From Litorimonas cladophorae (lineage in GTDB: Bacteria > Pseudomonadota > Alphaproteobacteria > Caulobacterales > Maricaulaceae), in NCBI RefSeq assembly GCF_014652455.1, contig NZ_BMYV01000002.1:434001-498000 (forward strand): 64,000 bases of DNA. The letters are read 5' to 3'. Positions 35,644 to 43,600 of the stretch are shown here, one piece after another; the stretch's first letter is position 1; each line of letters begins with the position of its first letter. A program made the translations under genes and the position numbers. The notes under the pieces are model-generated. The model was not told where the DNA came from. It worked only from the letters and a program-made list of their open reading frames with translations, and made no database searches.

Positions 35644-36456
35644 ATGACCTCTATCATTCAATTTGCCGATGTTCATTTTGGCCTGGAGGATCAGTCCGCA
35701 ATGGCCGCGCTGGCCGCAACAGTCGAAACGCTAAAGCCCGACGTTACGGTCATTTGTGGAGATATTACGCAGAACGGTAAAGTAAGCGAGTTTGAAGCGG
35801 CGAGAGATTGGATTCGAAGTTTATCCGGACCGAAAATCATTACGCCGGGAAATCATGATACCCCCATGTTCGGTTTGTTTCAGAGGTTCTTTGACCCCTT
35901 TGGGCGATTTAACCGTATCATTGCACCCCTAAGTGAACCGTATTTCGCGGATCAGTATGTGTCGATTACAACACTGAATACAGCGCGCGGCTGGCAGAAA
36001 AAGGCGGATTGGTCTGTCGGCGTTGTCGATCTGGAAGACTTGGACACAGCCGTTCAACAATTGATGTCCACTTCGCCAGCAACCGTCAAAATGATTGCGG
36101 TACATCATCCACTTATATATCCCCCCGTCTCCCCCCTGCAGAAAGAAACCCAACGGGGACAGGAAGCCCTTGCAAGTCTAAGCGCGCAAAATATTGATGC
36201 GGTTCTGAGCGGTCACGTACATGTGCCTTTCGTTTTGGAGCGTCAGCCAAATCTGACAGAAGTCATGTCTATTGGCGCTGGAACCTTATCGACACGGCGG
36301 CGCGAGAAACCCGCCAGTTTCAATCACATTGTTGTCGATGATGAGCGGATAATTGTCACAGAGGTGTTCTGGAAAGACGGTCAGTTCTCGACCTCTGAGC
36401 CATGGGCAAAAGACGTATCTGAATTGAAGTCCCGTAAGTTTCCGAATTCCCTATAG
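35644..36456 (+). CDS. Calcineurin-like metallophosphoesterase
   Basis: 270 residues from the ATG at 35644; a longer frame starting inside the preceding gene is spurious. All metal-ligand motifs are present: FADVHFG (DxH), CGDITQNG (GDxxxxG), PGNHDTP (GNHD), VHHP and SGHVHVPF (GHxH). Resembles the class III phosphodiesterase group that includes CpdA and GpdQ; it could cleave cyclic nucleotides or glycerophosphodiesters. Converges with the cardiolipin synthase-like gene, overlapping its end by 6 nt. Confidence 0.88.
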   Translation: MTSIIQFADVHFGLEDQSAMAALAATVETLKPDVTVICGDITQNGKVSEFEAARDWIRSLSGPKIITPGNHDTPMFGLFQRFFDPFGRFNRIIAPLSEPYFADQYVSITTLNTARGWQKKADWSVGVVDLEDLDTAVQQLMSTSPATVKMIAVHHPLIYPPVSPLQKETQRGQEALASLSAQNIDAVLSGHVHVPFVLERQPNLTEVMSIGAGTLSTRRREKPASFNHIVVDDERIIVTEVFWKDGQFSTSEPWAKDVSELKSRKFPNSL

Positions 36457-37908
36457 AAGCGGCGCTGCCAGACGCAGGCAGTTTTCCTTCAAACGTTTGA
36501 TTTGTGATCTCTCATTCCATCTATCTTCGTCTAGCACCTCTGAGTAAGCGATGTATCTGTCTATGGTTGCATCTAATCGCTCTGCAAAAGGAGCGTCGTA
36601 AACGGCCAAAGTCACCTCGAGATTTAGGTAAAAGCTGCGCATGTCCATGTTCACTGTTCCGATAAAGGAAACATTCTTATCAATTAAGATCGCTTTGGTA
36701 TGAAGCATTCCACTTTGGTACCGGTAAATCAAAATGCCAGCATTCAGCAATGTTTCATATACGGCTTCACTCGCATGACGGGCCATAATGGAATCGATCC
36801 GCTGCGGAATGATGAGTGTGATTTTGATACCTCGGCGCGCCGCATTTGTTAGAGCCAGAACGATCGTCTCGTCAGGTACGAAATAGGGCGTTACGATTGA
36901 GATGGATTGGCGCGCGCCAAACAGGGCCGCAACAATAACCTCATAAATTAAGCTTGTTCGCATCTCAGGACCCGATGGAATAAGTTGCAAGACGGTATCC
37001 TTGCCTGAGGCTTGAGATTGAGAAACTTCTGGAAATTGTTGCAGCGTCGATTTTGTATAATCGCCTCCACTGGTGTCAAAAATATAGTCTGTATTGAAGA
37101 CGACCGACATAGAGGAGACGATCTGGCCCTCTACGCGGGCCATAATATCCACCCATTGTCCAACATCTGCGCCTTGTTTGAATTCAATGGGGTCAACGAG
37201 GTTGAAGCTTCCAATATAGCCGACACTTTGGTCAATGATGACCAGTTTTCGGTGGTTACGAAGGTCTGTGCGCTTAGAAAAAGATTTGAAAACCCCTACT
37301 GCGAGGGAGCGCTCTACTTTGACGCCTGCTGCGACGAGACGGTGTCGCCATTTGCTTTTCAGAAAACCTCGGCTCCCAATATCATCGGCTAATATACGGC
37401 AATCCACACCTCTCTTCGCGGCGTTCTCCAGCGCCACCAAAACATTTTCGACGCGCCCTTCTGCTTCGATAATATAAAATTCCAAAAAGCAGTGATCCTG
37501 CGCCAAATTTATGTCTTCAATTATGGCCGCAATCGTATGTCCCGCTTCATCAAAAAGCCGTACCTTATTGCCCATTGAGGCGTGGAAGCCAGTTTCAAGG
37601 GTAACGACCTGCGAGAGGTCCTTGAAAAACGTATCGGCAGGCATGTTTTTGCTTCTGACCTTAAGCTCTGGAACTTCGTAAGACTTTTGATAATATTCGC
37701 GAATTCTTGCGCCTAATTTTAGCCGCTTCCGTCCAAGACGATGATCGCAGAATAGAAGGTATAGCACTAATCCGGCTACGGGGAGGGCGGCAACAACCAT
37801 CAGCCAAGCTAGCGTCGAGTTAACAGCCATGCGGCGATAAAGAATGCGAGTGCCAAGCGCAAAAACCAGAAAAATATGAATGAGTAGGGCGGAGGGTATT
37901 TCAGTCAT
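36451..37908 (-). CDS. Cardiolipin synthase-like phospholipase D protein
   Basis: 485 residues. Two N-terminal membrane helices (PLDc_N type: IHIFLVFALGTRILYRRMAVNSTLAWLMVVAALPVAGLVLYLLF) and two HKD motifs: NHRKLVIIDQSVGYIGSFN and LHTKAILIDKNVSFIGTVNMD. Condenses phosphatidylglycerol molecules, or PG with another lipid, into cardiolipin at the inner membrane. Divergently arranged with the EEP phosphatase gene just upstream. Confidence 0.92.
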   Translation of the reverse strand: MTEIPSALLIHIFLVFALGTRILYRRMAVNSTLAWLMVVAALPVAGLVLYLLFCDHRLGRKRLKLGARIREYYQKSYEVPELKVRSKNMPADTFFKDLSQVVTLETGFHASMGNKVRLFDEAGHTIAAIIEDINLAQDHCFLEFYIIEAEGRVENVLVALENAAKRGVDCRILADDIGSRGFLKSKWRHRLVAAGVKVERSLAVGVFKSFSKRTDLRNHRKLVIIDQSVGYIGSFNLVDPIEFKQGADVGQWVDIMARVEGQIVSSMSVVFNTDYIFDTSGGDYTKSTLQQFPEVSQSQASGKDTVLQLIPSGPEMRTSLIYEVIVAALFGARQSISIVTPYFVPDETIVLALTNAARRGIKITLIIPQRIDSIMARHASEAVYETLLNAGILIYRYQSGMLHTKAILIDKNVSFIGTVNMDMRSFYLNLEVTLAVYDAPFAERLDATIDRYIAYSEVLDEDRWNERSQIKRLKENCLRLAAPLL

Positions 37909-37941
37909 ATTTTCTCCCTATATCCATCGCAAAGATGTATC

Positions 37942-37967
37942 GGAACAAATCCGTTCCTTCCGCCGTA
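37942..37967 (+). promoter_or_regulatory. Possible EcfG-type promoter ahead of the EEP gene
   Basis: GGAAC at 37942-37946 and CGTA at 37964-37967, spaced by 17 nt. The -10 lies only 8 nt before the ATG at 37976, so a transcript from it would be nearly leaderless; this lowers confidence. Confidence 0.3.
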
Positions 37968-37975
37968 GAAACACT

Positions 37976-38707
37976 ATGCAACTCAGATGTCTAACTTATA
38001 ATATTCAGGCTGCGATAGGTACCCGCGCTTATAAAGAATATCTGACCCAAGGATGGCGGCAGTTATTCCATTCAGTTCATAAGAACAGCACGCTTGAATC
38101 CATAGCCGAACTGATCTCCGATTATGATGTGGTTTGTATCCAGGAGGTTGATCTCGGTGGACGCAGGTCAAACTTTAAGTGCCAGGTCGATGTATTATTA
38201 GAGCTGTCGTCACACATTGAGGCCTCCTCGCAGCAGAATAGGGTCGTTGGTAACGTCTCTCGTCATGGTAACGCAATCTTCTCAAAGTACCCTATGTCTG
38301 ACGTTCAAGATCTCAAACTTCCCGGTAAGCGCCAAGGACGAGGCGCCATACTCGCGAGGATTGAGGCCCCGAAACCGTTTCACGTAATGAACGTACATAT
38401 GAGTCTGGGGGTGGCGGACCAGATGTTGCAAGTAGATTATTTGATTGAGAACGCGCCCTTGGACACGCCACTTATTATTAATGGGGATTTCAATTGCGGA
38501 TCTATGTCAGCCCCATTGGAGCGTTTGTCGCAAGCGCTGGATATGAAAGTGCTAACCACCCCCCATGATCGCTCCTATCCCAGTTGGAAGCCTAGAAAAG
38601 ATTATGATCACATTTTAATGTCGCCCCATTTTTTTAGCAGAGACGCCGGTGTCGTCGATGCAATATATTCTGATCATCGCCCTGTAGAAGCGATCTTGAA
38701 ACTTTAA
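37976..38707 (+). CDS. Endonuclease/exonuclease/phosphatase (EEP) family protein
   Basis: 243 residues from the ATG at 37976 (QLRCLTYNIQAAIG). EEP fold motifs in order: YNIQ (Asn ligand), VCIQEVD (catalytic Glu), MNVHMS, INGDFNC (Asp/Asn), DHILMSP and SDHRPV (catalytic Asp-His). Members cleave phosphodiester or phosphomonoester bonds in nucleic acids, inositol phosphates or sphingomyelin; next to cardiolipin synthase and a lipid kinase a lipid-phosphate substrate is inferred. No signal peptide. Confidence 0.85.
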   Translation: MQLRCLTYNIQAAIGTRAYKEYLTQGWRQLFHSVHKNSTLESIAELISDYDVVCIQEVDLGGRRSNFKCQVDVLLELSSHIEASSQQNRVVGNVSRHGNAIFSKYPMSDVQDLKLPGKRQGRGAILARIEAPKPFHVMNVHMSLGVADQMLQVDYLIENAPLDTPLIINGDFNCGSMSAPLERLSQALDMKVLTTPHDRSYPSWKPRKDYDHILMSPHFFSRDAGVVDAIYSDHRPVEAILKL

Positions 38708-38745
38708 GGTTTGCTCACTTACCCTCTGAGCATTGCTTGATGACA

Positions 38746-39150
38746 CTAAAAGGACGTGGAAATCTCAGCTTTCAGGTCTGACTCCAAAGGCTCCATATAA
38801 ATGCCTGGAAGTTCCCAAGCTTCGCGAAATTCGTAATCGTTACGATCGGTATCCGATTTAATGAGCCCTAGATTGAGATCTAGGTTGGGTAAAATTGAAT
38901 ACTCCAAGTTTGGTTGATCATCGTCGCGAATTGAGCCGTCAGTTTCGGGTGCCGCGAAAATCGCGGTCTCGTCGCCTGAAAGATTGGGTTGCACTTGAAA
39001 CGCCTCCAATAGGGCGTCAGGCGTCTCTGACGTCGTGTCATCGACGATCGTCTGGTCTTGCGCATCTACGGTGCCGAAGGTCGACATTGCGATGAGAACG
39101 ACGCTGAGTATCGCGACATATCGTATTGGCTTTGGGGTTGATGAGGTCAT
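38746..39150 (-). CDS. Secreted acidic protein of unknown function
   Basis: 134 residues with a signal peptide (YVAILSVVLIAMSTFGTVDAQ). The mature part is short, acidic and low in hydrophobics (DDTTSETPDALLEAF; DGSIRDDDQPNLEYSILP). I do not recognise a family. The start overlaps the stop of the upstream gene by 1 nt (TAATG), so the two are one operon and are probably both periplasmic. Confidence 0.7.
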   Translation of the reverse strand: MTSSTPKPIRYVAILSVVLIAMSTFGTVDAQDQTIVDDTTSETPDALLEAFQVQPNLSGDETAIFAAPETDGSIRDDDQPNLEYSILPNLDLNLGLIKSDTDRNDYEFREAWELPGIYMEPLESDLKAEISTSF

Positions 39151-39620
39151 TACGCCTTAGCCTCATCTTTAATCACAATTTTCAGAATTGCTGTCCGGCC
39201 GTTTAAGTAGAGGTTGTCAGCGTTCTTCAATTTCACTGGTTCCGCCACTGTCGACTTAACTTGAAGCGCTTCCAGCGTCTGAGATAGTTCATGGGTTCGC
39301 GCTGCAGTCATTTCTAAATCTTGAGCGTTAGCTTTCGCAGAGGAAATTGGCTGAATGATATATTCGACATCGTTGCAGGTTTCCGCAGCTTCAAGGCTTA
39401 AACGCACAAGCTCGGCCGAGTGACTCTCGAGATAATTCTCGTGGAAAAAGATGCCGAGATTAGCTGATTTGCAATTGTCCAACTGGTTTAAATTTGGCTC
39501 TACATAGGCTTCGTCAAAGCTGGCGGTGGCATAGTCGCCAAATTCAAAGCCGCTCTGTGAGAAAATTGGGGCCAAGATGCAAGGGACGGCGCATATTGAT
39601 GATAAGAGCAACTTAAGCAT
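39150..39620 (-). CDS. Secreted protein of unknown function, OmpA-C-like pattern
   Basis: 156 residues with an N-terminal signal sequence (LLLSSICAVPCILAPIFS). The rest (GIFFHENYLESHSAELVRLSLEAAETCNDVEYIIQPI, then LSQTLEALQVKSTVAEPVKLKNADNLYLNGRTAILKIVI) has the strand-helix order and the closing GRxA.L.I of an OmpA-like peptidoglycan-binding domain, but lacks the usual NxxLSxxRA motif, so this is only a resemblance. An EcfG-type promoter lies just upstream, suggesting stress induction. Confidence 0.7.
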   Translation of the reverse strand: MLKLLLSSICAVPCILAPIFSQSGFEFGDYATASFDEAYVEPNLNQLDNCKSANLGIFFHENYLESHSAELVRLSLEAAETCNDVEYIIQPISSAKANAQDLEMTAARTHELSQTLEALQVKSTVAEPVKLKNADNLYLNGRTAILKIVIKDEAKA

Positions 39621-39649
39621 TTTCTTTTTCCTCTATTAACTAAAAGAAC

Positions 39650-39675
39650 TACGCTTAGCGACGCGTGAAGGTTCC
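39650..39675 (-). promoter_or_regulatory. EcfG-type promoter of the secreted-protein pair
   Basis: Minus-strand GGAAC (39675-39671), 17 nt, CGTA (39653-39650). Predicted start near 39643, about 23 nt before the ATG at 39620. The CGTA -10 variant also appears at the phyR promoter. Confidence 0.5.
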
Positions 39676-39697
39676 CAAACAGTTACTATTCGGACAC

Positions 39698-39754
39698 AAA
39701 AAAAAGCCCAATTCTGAATAACTTAGAGCAGAGCTCAGTTGTTCAGAATTAGGC
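39698..39754 (-). terminator. Rho-independent terminator
   Basis: A near-perfect 17-bp stem (39706-39722 with 39738-39754, one mismatch and one G-T pair) is followed on the minus strand by eight T (complement of 39698-39705). Ends the DUF883/holin-like/47-aa operon. Confidence 0.85.
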
Positions 39755-39834
39755 GTTCGGTTTCGAGAAATTTTACGAAACGGTCTTTTTGTATCAGTTT
39801 GGGAGTTGGCGCAGGGAGGGTTTTAATATTCTGG

Positions 39835-39978
39835 TTACAGCCCGAAAATCGCTAAGGCCGCAAGCATCGCTAGGACCGCGGCGCCAATGGATACAGCCAG
39901 CACAGTTGTCATGCCCGTGACCCGTTTTCCGCCCTTGGCGTCAACTTCATCAATACGTGTTTTCTCATTATTTGTCAT
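39835..39978 (-). CDS. 47-residue single-pass membrane protein
   Basis: Short gene read directly from the minus strand: begins MTNNEKTRIDEVDAKGGKR, then one hydrophobic helix (MTTVLAVSIGAAVLAMLAALAIFGL) to the end. The ATG at 39978 has GAGGA about 6 nt upstream and starts 2 nt after the stop of the holin-like gene; the terminator follows about 80 nt later. Family not recognised; position and charge pattern suggest a small inner-membrane protein made with the DUF883 and holin-like proteins during stress. Confidence 0.7.
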   Translation of the reverse strand: MTNNEKTRIDEVDAKGGKRVTGMTTVLAVSIGAAVLAMLAALAIFGL

Positions 39979-39980
39979 GG

Positions 39981-40415
39981 CTAGTCCTCAAAAAATTCTT
40001 TGGAAATCAATGCGCCAATCGTTACCGCCGCGGCTGCTGCTGTGATTGGATTTTCTCCGATCTGCGATAGCAACGTTTGTATTGTCGGGTGGGATTTAAT
40101 GGCTTCGGGTAAAAACTTTCCAATGGGATCAGTGGAAGCGGATGTGCTTGCACTCAAGTTTTTCCTTTTCCGGTTTGGCGAGTTTATAATGTAAACGAAC
40201 AATGATGCCGAAGCCAGCAAGGCCCCGCCTACCGCAGCAAAAGCAACAACAGCATTATACGTGGTTGCGATCAAAATAATCACCGCTGTTAGTATCATCA
40301 ATACAGCCAAACACATCGTGAAATAGGCCGCAAGAAGCCGCGCAAAGTGATTGGCTGACTTCTTGCTGGGAGCATTCAGAATGAAAGGTAAGGCATAGGA
40401 TACCAGCTTAAACAT
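39981..40415 (-). CDS. Holin-superfamily-III-like (phage holin family) membrane protein
   Basis: 144 residues: a basic, helical N-terminus (NHFARLLAAYFTMCLAVLMILTAVIILIATTYNAVVAFAAVGGALLASASLFVYII) giving two membrane helices, a Ser-rich linker and a C-terminal stretch with a third, Ala-rich hydrophobic segment. Resembles the YqjE-type proteins usually encoded beside DUF883 (YqjD) genes, not a phage gene. Between the DUF883 gene and the 47-aa gene, sharing the EcfG promoter. Confidence 0.72.
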   Translation of the reverse strand: MFKLVSYALPFILNAPSKKSANHFARLLAAYFTMCLAVLMILTAVIILIATTYNAVVAFAAVGGALLASASLFVYIINSPNRKRKNLSASTSASTDPIGKFLPEAIKSHPTIQTLLSQIGENPITAAAAAVTIGALISKEFFED

Positions 40416-40421
40416 CTGCTG

Positions 40422-40715
40422 TTATCGACGCGTAATTGCACCGAGCACAATGCCGGCACCAATCGCGATTGCGATAGATGTAAACGGATTTTCTTTGATA
40501 GATGTTTCCGCTTGGCTGCTGATTTCAGAATAACGTTCTTTCGCCGCCTCAGCCTGTTTGGCTGTCATCTGCTTGGCGGTGGCCGATTTCGCAGCAACAG
40601 TTGCTTTGGCTTGTGTCTTTATTGTCTCGGACAGCATCGCGATGTCAGCACGAAGCGTTTCAATTTGGGATGGAATGTCTTGAGTTGTTGCAACAACGGT
40701 TTTTTTGGTCGCCAT
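40422..40715 (-). CDS. DUF883 (YqjD/ElaB-like) ribosome- or membrane-associated protein
   Basis: 97 residues from the ATG at 40715, which has AAGGAG 7 nt upstream. An amphipathic coiled-coil region (ETLRADIAMLSETIKTQAKATVAAKSATAKQMTAKQAEAAKERYSEISSQAE) is followed by ENPFTSIAIAIGAGIVLGAITRR, the C-terminal glycine-rich helix and arginines of the DUF883 family. YqjD and ElaB anchor ribosomes to the membrane in stationary phase, so a stress role is likely. First gene of a three-gene operon under an EcfG promoter. Confidence 0.85.
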   Translation of the reverse strand: MATKKTVVATTQDIPSQIETLRADIAMLSETIKTQAKATVAAKSATAKQMTAKQAEAAKERYSEISSQAETSIKENPFTSIAIAIGAGIVLGAITRR

Positions 40716-40770
40716 GTTTAGTCTCCTTGGTGGATTATCGCATCCAAAAGTGATGCTTTTCTCCCTAAAC

Positions 40771-40795
40771 AACGTCCCTTCCGGAGTTTGGTTCC
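40771..40795 (-). promoter_or_regulatory. EcfG-type promoter of the DUF883 operon
   Basis: Minus-strand GGAAC (40795-40791), 16 nt, CGTT (40774-40771): full consensus. Predicted start near 40764, about 49 nt before the ATG. Confidence 0.75.
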
Positions 40796-40832
40796 ATAAT
40801 CCTCAAAAAAACTAAATTGATCCTAAAATGTG

Positions 40833-41804
40833 TTACCGCGCGTCTTGGGTTAAACTGCGTGTGTTCTTGGGCCGATCAAAACTTAAGGAAACACGGTAGC
40901 CTTCTGCAGTATTTTCTGCGCTAAACACGCCAGATAGCTGTCGCGCAAAGCCCTTCATCAATTTTTTTCCGGTCTTTTGCTTCGTGCCTTTTTCGACCCC
41001 AGGGCCGTCGTCGACGATGCTCAGTTTTACACGACCATTCACATTCTTGAGTTCAATTAGGATGTGAGCTTCTACCTGCAGCCCGTGTTTAATGGAGTTG
41101 GTCAAGGCTTCTACTATAAACAAGGCTGTTGGAATTGCGGTATCAGGCTCAAAGTAGAGTTTCTCTATGTCCATCTTTACTTGAACCTTATTGGGGTCGA
41201 CACCGAGACCCGTTTTCAGTTCGCTCAATAATCTTGATAAGAAGACGCGCATGTTGATTACACCGAGATCGTGGCCTTCGTAGAGCCCACGATGCACCAG
41301 GGCGATGGCGTTGATCCGACCTCGCGTTTGACGGAGTAGTTCAAGACTGTAGGGGTCTTTGAGCTTTCGCTCCTGCATGTTTAGGAGTGAGGTGATGATC
41401 TGCAGATTATTTTTCACGCGATGATGGATCTCGCGCAGCATTGTTTCTTTCTCACGTAAATTGTCGACGAGACGCTCTTCTCTCTCGACGATGTTATCCG
41501 CCATCCTGTCGAAGGCAGCGCCTAGCTCGCTTATCCGGTCGGGCGCGTTTTCTAGGTCTCCAACACGTGCTTTCAAATTCCCACTTGCGAATTGATCAGA
41601 CGCTTTCTTTATTTTTCTTAAAGGTAAGAAAACAAGCCTGTCTGTAGCAATCCAGATCGCCATATAGGCAAAGGCCCAAGCAAAGATCGACACGATAATA
41701 TAACTTGGGCTTCCGTAGCTGAAGACCATGAAGAATGAAAATATCAGTATAGGCAGTAAAGCTATCGCAAGAACGGCCCCAAAGCGGGTACGTAAGTCTG
41801 ACAT
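40833..41804 (-). CDS. HWE/HisKA_2 sensor histidine kinase with HAMP linker (candidate GSR kinase)
   Basis: 323 residues. Two membrane helices (AVLAIALLPILIFSFFMVFSYG; YIIVSIFAWAFAYMAIWIATD), a HAMP-like linker (FLPLRKIKKASDQFASGNLKARV), then a HisKA_2 phosphoacceptor (EIHHRVKNNLQIITSLLNMQ, His128) and an ATPase domain (ALTNSIKHG; IVDDGPGV). Located 27 nt after the ecfG stop, as kinases of the PhyR pathway often are, so it may phosphorylate PhyR. There is no sizeable periplasmic sensor domain. Confidence 0.88.
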   Translation of the reverse strand: MSDLRTRFGAVLAIALLPILIFSFFMVFSYGSPSYIIVSIFAWAFAYMAIWIATDRLVFLPLRKIKKASDQFASGNLKARVGDLENAPDRISELGAAFDRMADNIVEREERLVDNLREKETMLREIHHRVKNNLQIITSLLNMQERKLKDPYSLELLRQTRGRINAIALVHRGLYEGHDLGVINMRVFLSRLLSELKTGLGVDPNKVQVKMDIEKLYFEPDTAIPTALFIVEALTNSIKHGLQVEAHILIELKNVNGRVKLSIVDDGPGVEKGTKQKTGKKLMKGFARQLSGVFSAENTAEGYRVSLSFDRPKNTRSLTQDAR

Positions 41805-41831
41805 AAGCCGCTCCCAGGCAGGGGTGAAAAG

Positions 41832-42479
41832 TTAAGAGTTTGCGAGCGTGTTGGCTTCGTTCAAAATCTCATCCATGGCGCTGACAGCACTCACATTATC
41901 GGCTTTCGTGTCAAAATCAGCGTTTTCCATTATGACTTCTAACGCCTTTCGAGCGCGGCTCACACGACTTTTGATGGTGCCGACCGCACAGCCGCATATC
42001 TCAGCGGCCTCTTCATATGAAAGTCCAGACGCACCAACCAAAACGAGTGCCTCGCGCTGGTCGTCTTTTAGGCTGTCTAGGCCGCGTCGAAGTTCGTTTA
42101 ACTCTACCACCTTTTCTTGATCCGATTGCGCCACAATGGTTTGCTCCGCAACTTCTTGATCTAAGGAAGTCGCACGCCATGACCGCCTCTTAATTGAATA
42201 GAATTGATTGCGCAGGATCGTGAAGGTCCAAGCCTTCAAATTCGACCCGGGCTTAAACCGCTCTCTGGCTTTCCAAGCTTTTAGCATGGCATCTTGCGCC
42301 ACATCATCTGCGAGCGTTGCGTTTCCGCAAAGCGAACGCGAAAAAGCGCGCAAATGTGGAATAAGCGCAGTCAGCTCGGCCCTAAATAATTCTTCGTCCA
42401 AGGGTTCCCAAGGCGTTGTGTCATTCGGGTCATATGGCGTCGTACCAGATACGGTCATGTTATGACTTTCTTGAAGCAT
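41832..42479 (-). CDS. ecfG: EcfG-family extracytoplasmic sigma factor (general stress response)
   Basis: 215 residues from the ATG at 42479, with GAGG about 6 nt upstream and 7 nt after the nepR stop; a longer reading overlaps nepR without need. Sigma region 2 (LRAFSRSLCGNATLADDVAQDAMLKAWKARERF, then LKAWTFTILRNQFYSIKRRSW) and region 4 (LVLVGASGLSYEEAAEICGCAVGTIKSRVSRARKAL). Directs RNA polymerase to GGAAC-N16/17-CGTT promoters; held inactive by NepR until PhyR is phosphorylated. It lies in nepR-ecfG-kinase order, with phyR divergent. Confidence 0.95.
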   Translation of the reverse strand: MLQESHNMTVSGTTPYDPNDTTPWEPLDEELFRAELTALIPHLRAFSRSLCGNATLADDVAQDAMLKAWKARERFKPGSNLKAWTFTILRNQFYSIKRRSWRATSLDQEVAEQTIVAQSDQEKVVELNELRRGLDSLKDDQREALVLVGASGLSYEEAAEICGCAVGTIKSRVSRARKALEVIMENADFDTKADNVSAVSAMDEILNEANTLANS

Positions 42480-42486
42480 TGGCGCC

Positions 42487-42669
42487 TCACTTGTTTGGAG
42501 TGTCGACTTTGGAGAGAAGCGCGAGGAAGTCATCTGGGACGGCTTCATTTACGACATCGTCGTAAATTCTCTTCAGATTACTACCGATCTTGTCCTTTAG
42601 GGGCTTATCGGTAAAATGGTCTCCAGACTTTTTGAGGTCATCAGCATCGTTTGGCGGTTCTTTTGTCAT
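42487..42669 (-). CDS. nepR: Anti-sigma factor NepR
   Basis: 60 residues with the core NepR motif KDKIGSNLKRIYDDVVNEAVPDDFLALLSK. Binds EcfG under non-stress conditions and switches to phosphorylated PhyR under stress. Upstream of ecfG in the same operon and divergent from phyR, under an EcfG promoter (positive feedback). Confidence 0.95.
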   Translation of the reverse strand: MTKEPPNDADDLKKSGDHFTDKPLKDKIGSNLKRIYDDVVNEAVPDDFLALLSKVDTPNK

Positions 42670-42713
42670 AGAGTCTGGCCTTGGCGGTCTAAATTATAAT
42701 TTTTGATCGGCAT

Positions 42714-42739
42714 GGAACCCTTTAGGCTTCCAATGCGTA
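42714..42739 (+). promoter_or_regulatory. EcfG-type promoter of phyR
   Basis: GGAAC at 42714-42718, 17 nt, CGTA at 42736-42739. Predicted start near 42746, about 80 nt before the phyR ATG. Confidence 0.55.
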
Positions 42740-42774
42740 TGGATAACATATTTATGAGTGCGGTCTAAATTCAA

Positions 42775-42799
42775 AACGCGGAAACAATCAGAAAGTTCC
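42775..42799 (-). promoter_or_regulatory. EcfG-type promoter of nepR-ecfG
   Basis: Minus-strand GGAAC (42799-42795), 16 nt, CGTT (42778-42775): full consensus. Autoregulatory promoter facing nepR, overlapping the phyR leader region. Confidence 0.78.
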
Positions 42800-42826
42800 G
42801 CATAAAATTAGAAGATTGAGAAAAAG

Positions 42827-43600
42827 ATGAGCTTGGTAGAAAAATACGCGCCACATATCCCTTATTTGCGCCGTTTCGCGCGTGCGCTGACTGGCAGTCA
42901 GTCTGAAGGGGATACATATGTGAGGGCCGCTTTGGAGGCTTTAGTCGCCGGTAGCGCGTCGTTAGACCAAAACCTGTCTCCGAAAGTAGGCCTTTTTCAG
43001 ATGTTCCTTGGCATCTGGAACTCGACCGGTGGTACGCTGGATGACGGAAGCGCGCCGGAAGGCGATACGCCTGAGGCCAGAGTTCGGAAACTTACCCCAG
43101 CTTCCCGGCAGGCCTTTCTTCTCAACGCTGTTGAAGGCATCCCTGCGCAAGATATTGCTGTCATCATGCGAGTCGAGGAGGCGGCAGCGCAATCCCTGTT
43201 AGATGAAGCAGAAGCCGATATTGAGAAAGAATTGCGGACCAATGTCCTAATCATCGAAGACGAGCCTATCATTGCAGCTGATATCGAAGGCATCGTCGAA
43301 GATTTGGGTCATACTGTGGATGCGATAGCCGCGACTGAGACAGAAGCCGTAAAGGCCGCCAAAGCCAAGAAGCCTGGAATCGTTCTCGCAGATGTACAGT
43401 TGGCTGATGGAAGTTCAGGCATAGACGCGGTCGCAGATATTCTGAAGAAATACGACGTGCCAGTGATTTTTATTACAGCCTTCCCAGAGCGTCTTCTTAC
43501 AGGCGAAAGGCCCGAACCGGCTTATCTCATCAGCAAGCCGTTCCGTCCTGAAAATGTGAAAGCCGCCATCAGTCAGGCGTTGTTCTTCCATAAGGCTTAA
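42827..43600 (+). CDS. phyR: Response regulator PhyR (general stress response)
   Basis: 257 residues. An N-terminal sigma-like domain (YAPHIPYLRRFARALTGSQSEGD to about residue 135) is followed by a receiver (NVLIIEDEPIIAADIEGIVEDLG; phosphoacceptor Asp189 in IVLADVQLADGSSG; ITAFPERLL; SKPFRPENV). When phosphorylated, the sigma-like domain captures NepR and frees EcfG. Divergent from nepR-ecfG. Its end overlaps the convergent Crp/Fnr gene by 32 nt. Confidence 0.96.
   Translation: MSLVEKYAPHIPYLRRFARALTGSQSEGDTYVRAALEALVAGSASLDQNLSPKVGLFQMFLGIWNSTGGTLDDGSAPEGDTPEARVRKLTPASRQAFLLNAVEGIPAQDIAVIMRVEEAAAQSLLDEAEADIEKELRTNVLIIEDEPIIAADIEGIVEDLGHTVDAIAATETEAVKAAKAKKPGIVLADVQLADGSSGIDAVADILKKYDVPVIFITAFPERLLTGERPEPAYLISKPFRPENVKAAISQALFFHKA

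Noticed and set aside
39981-40415. Phage holin as a sign of prophage
   Set aside because: The gene sits in a stress operon with a DUF883 gene and no other phage gene is near; it fits the chromosomal YqjE-type family.
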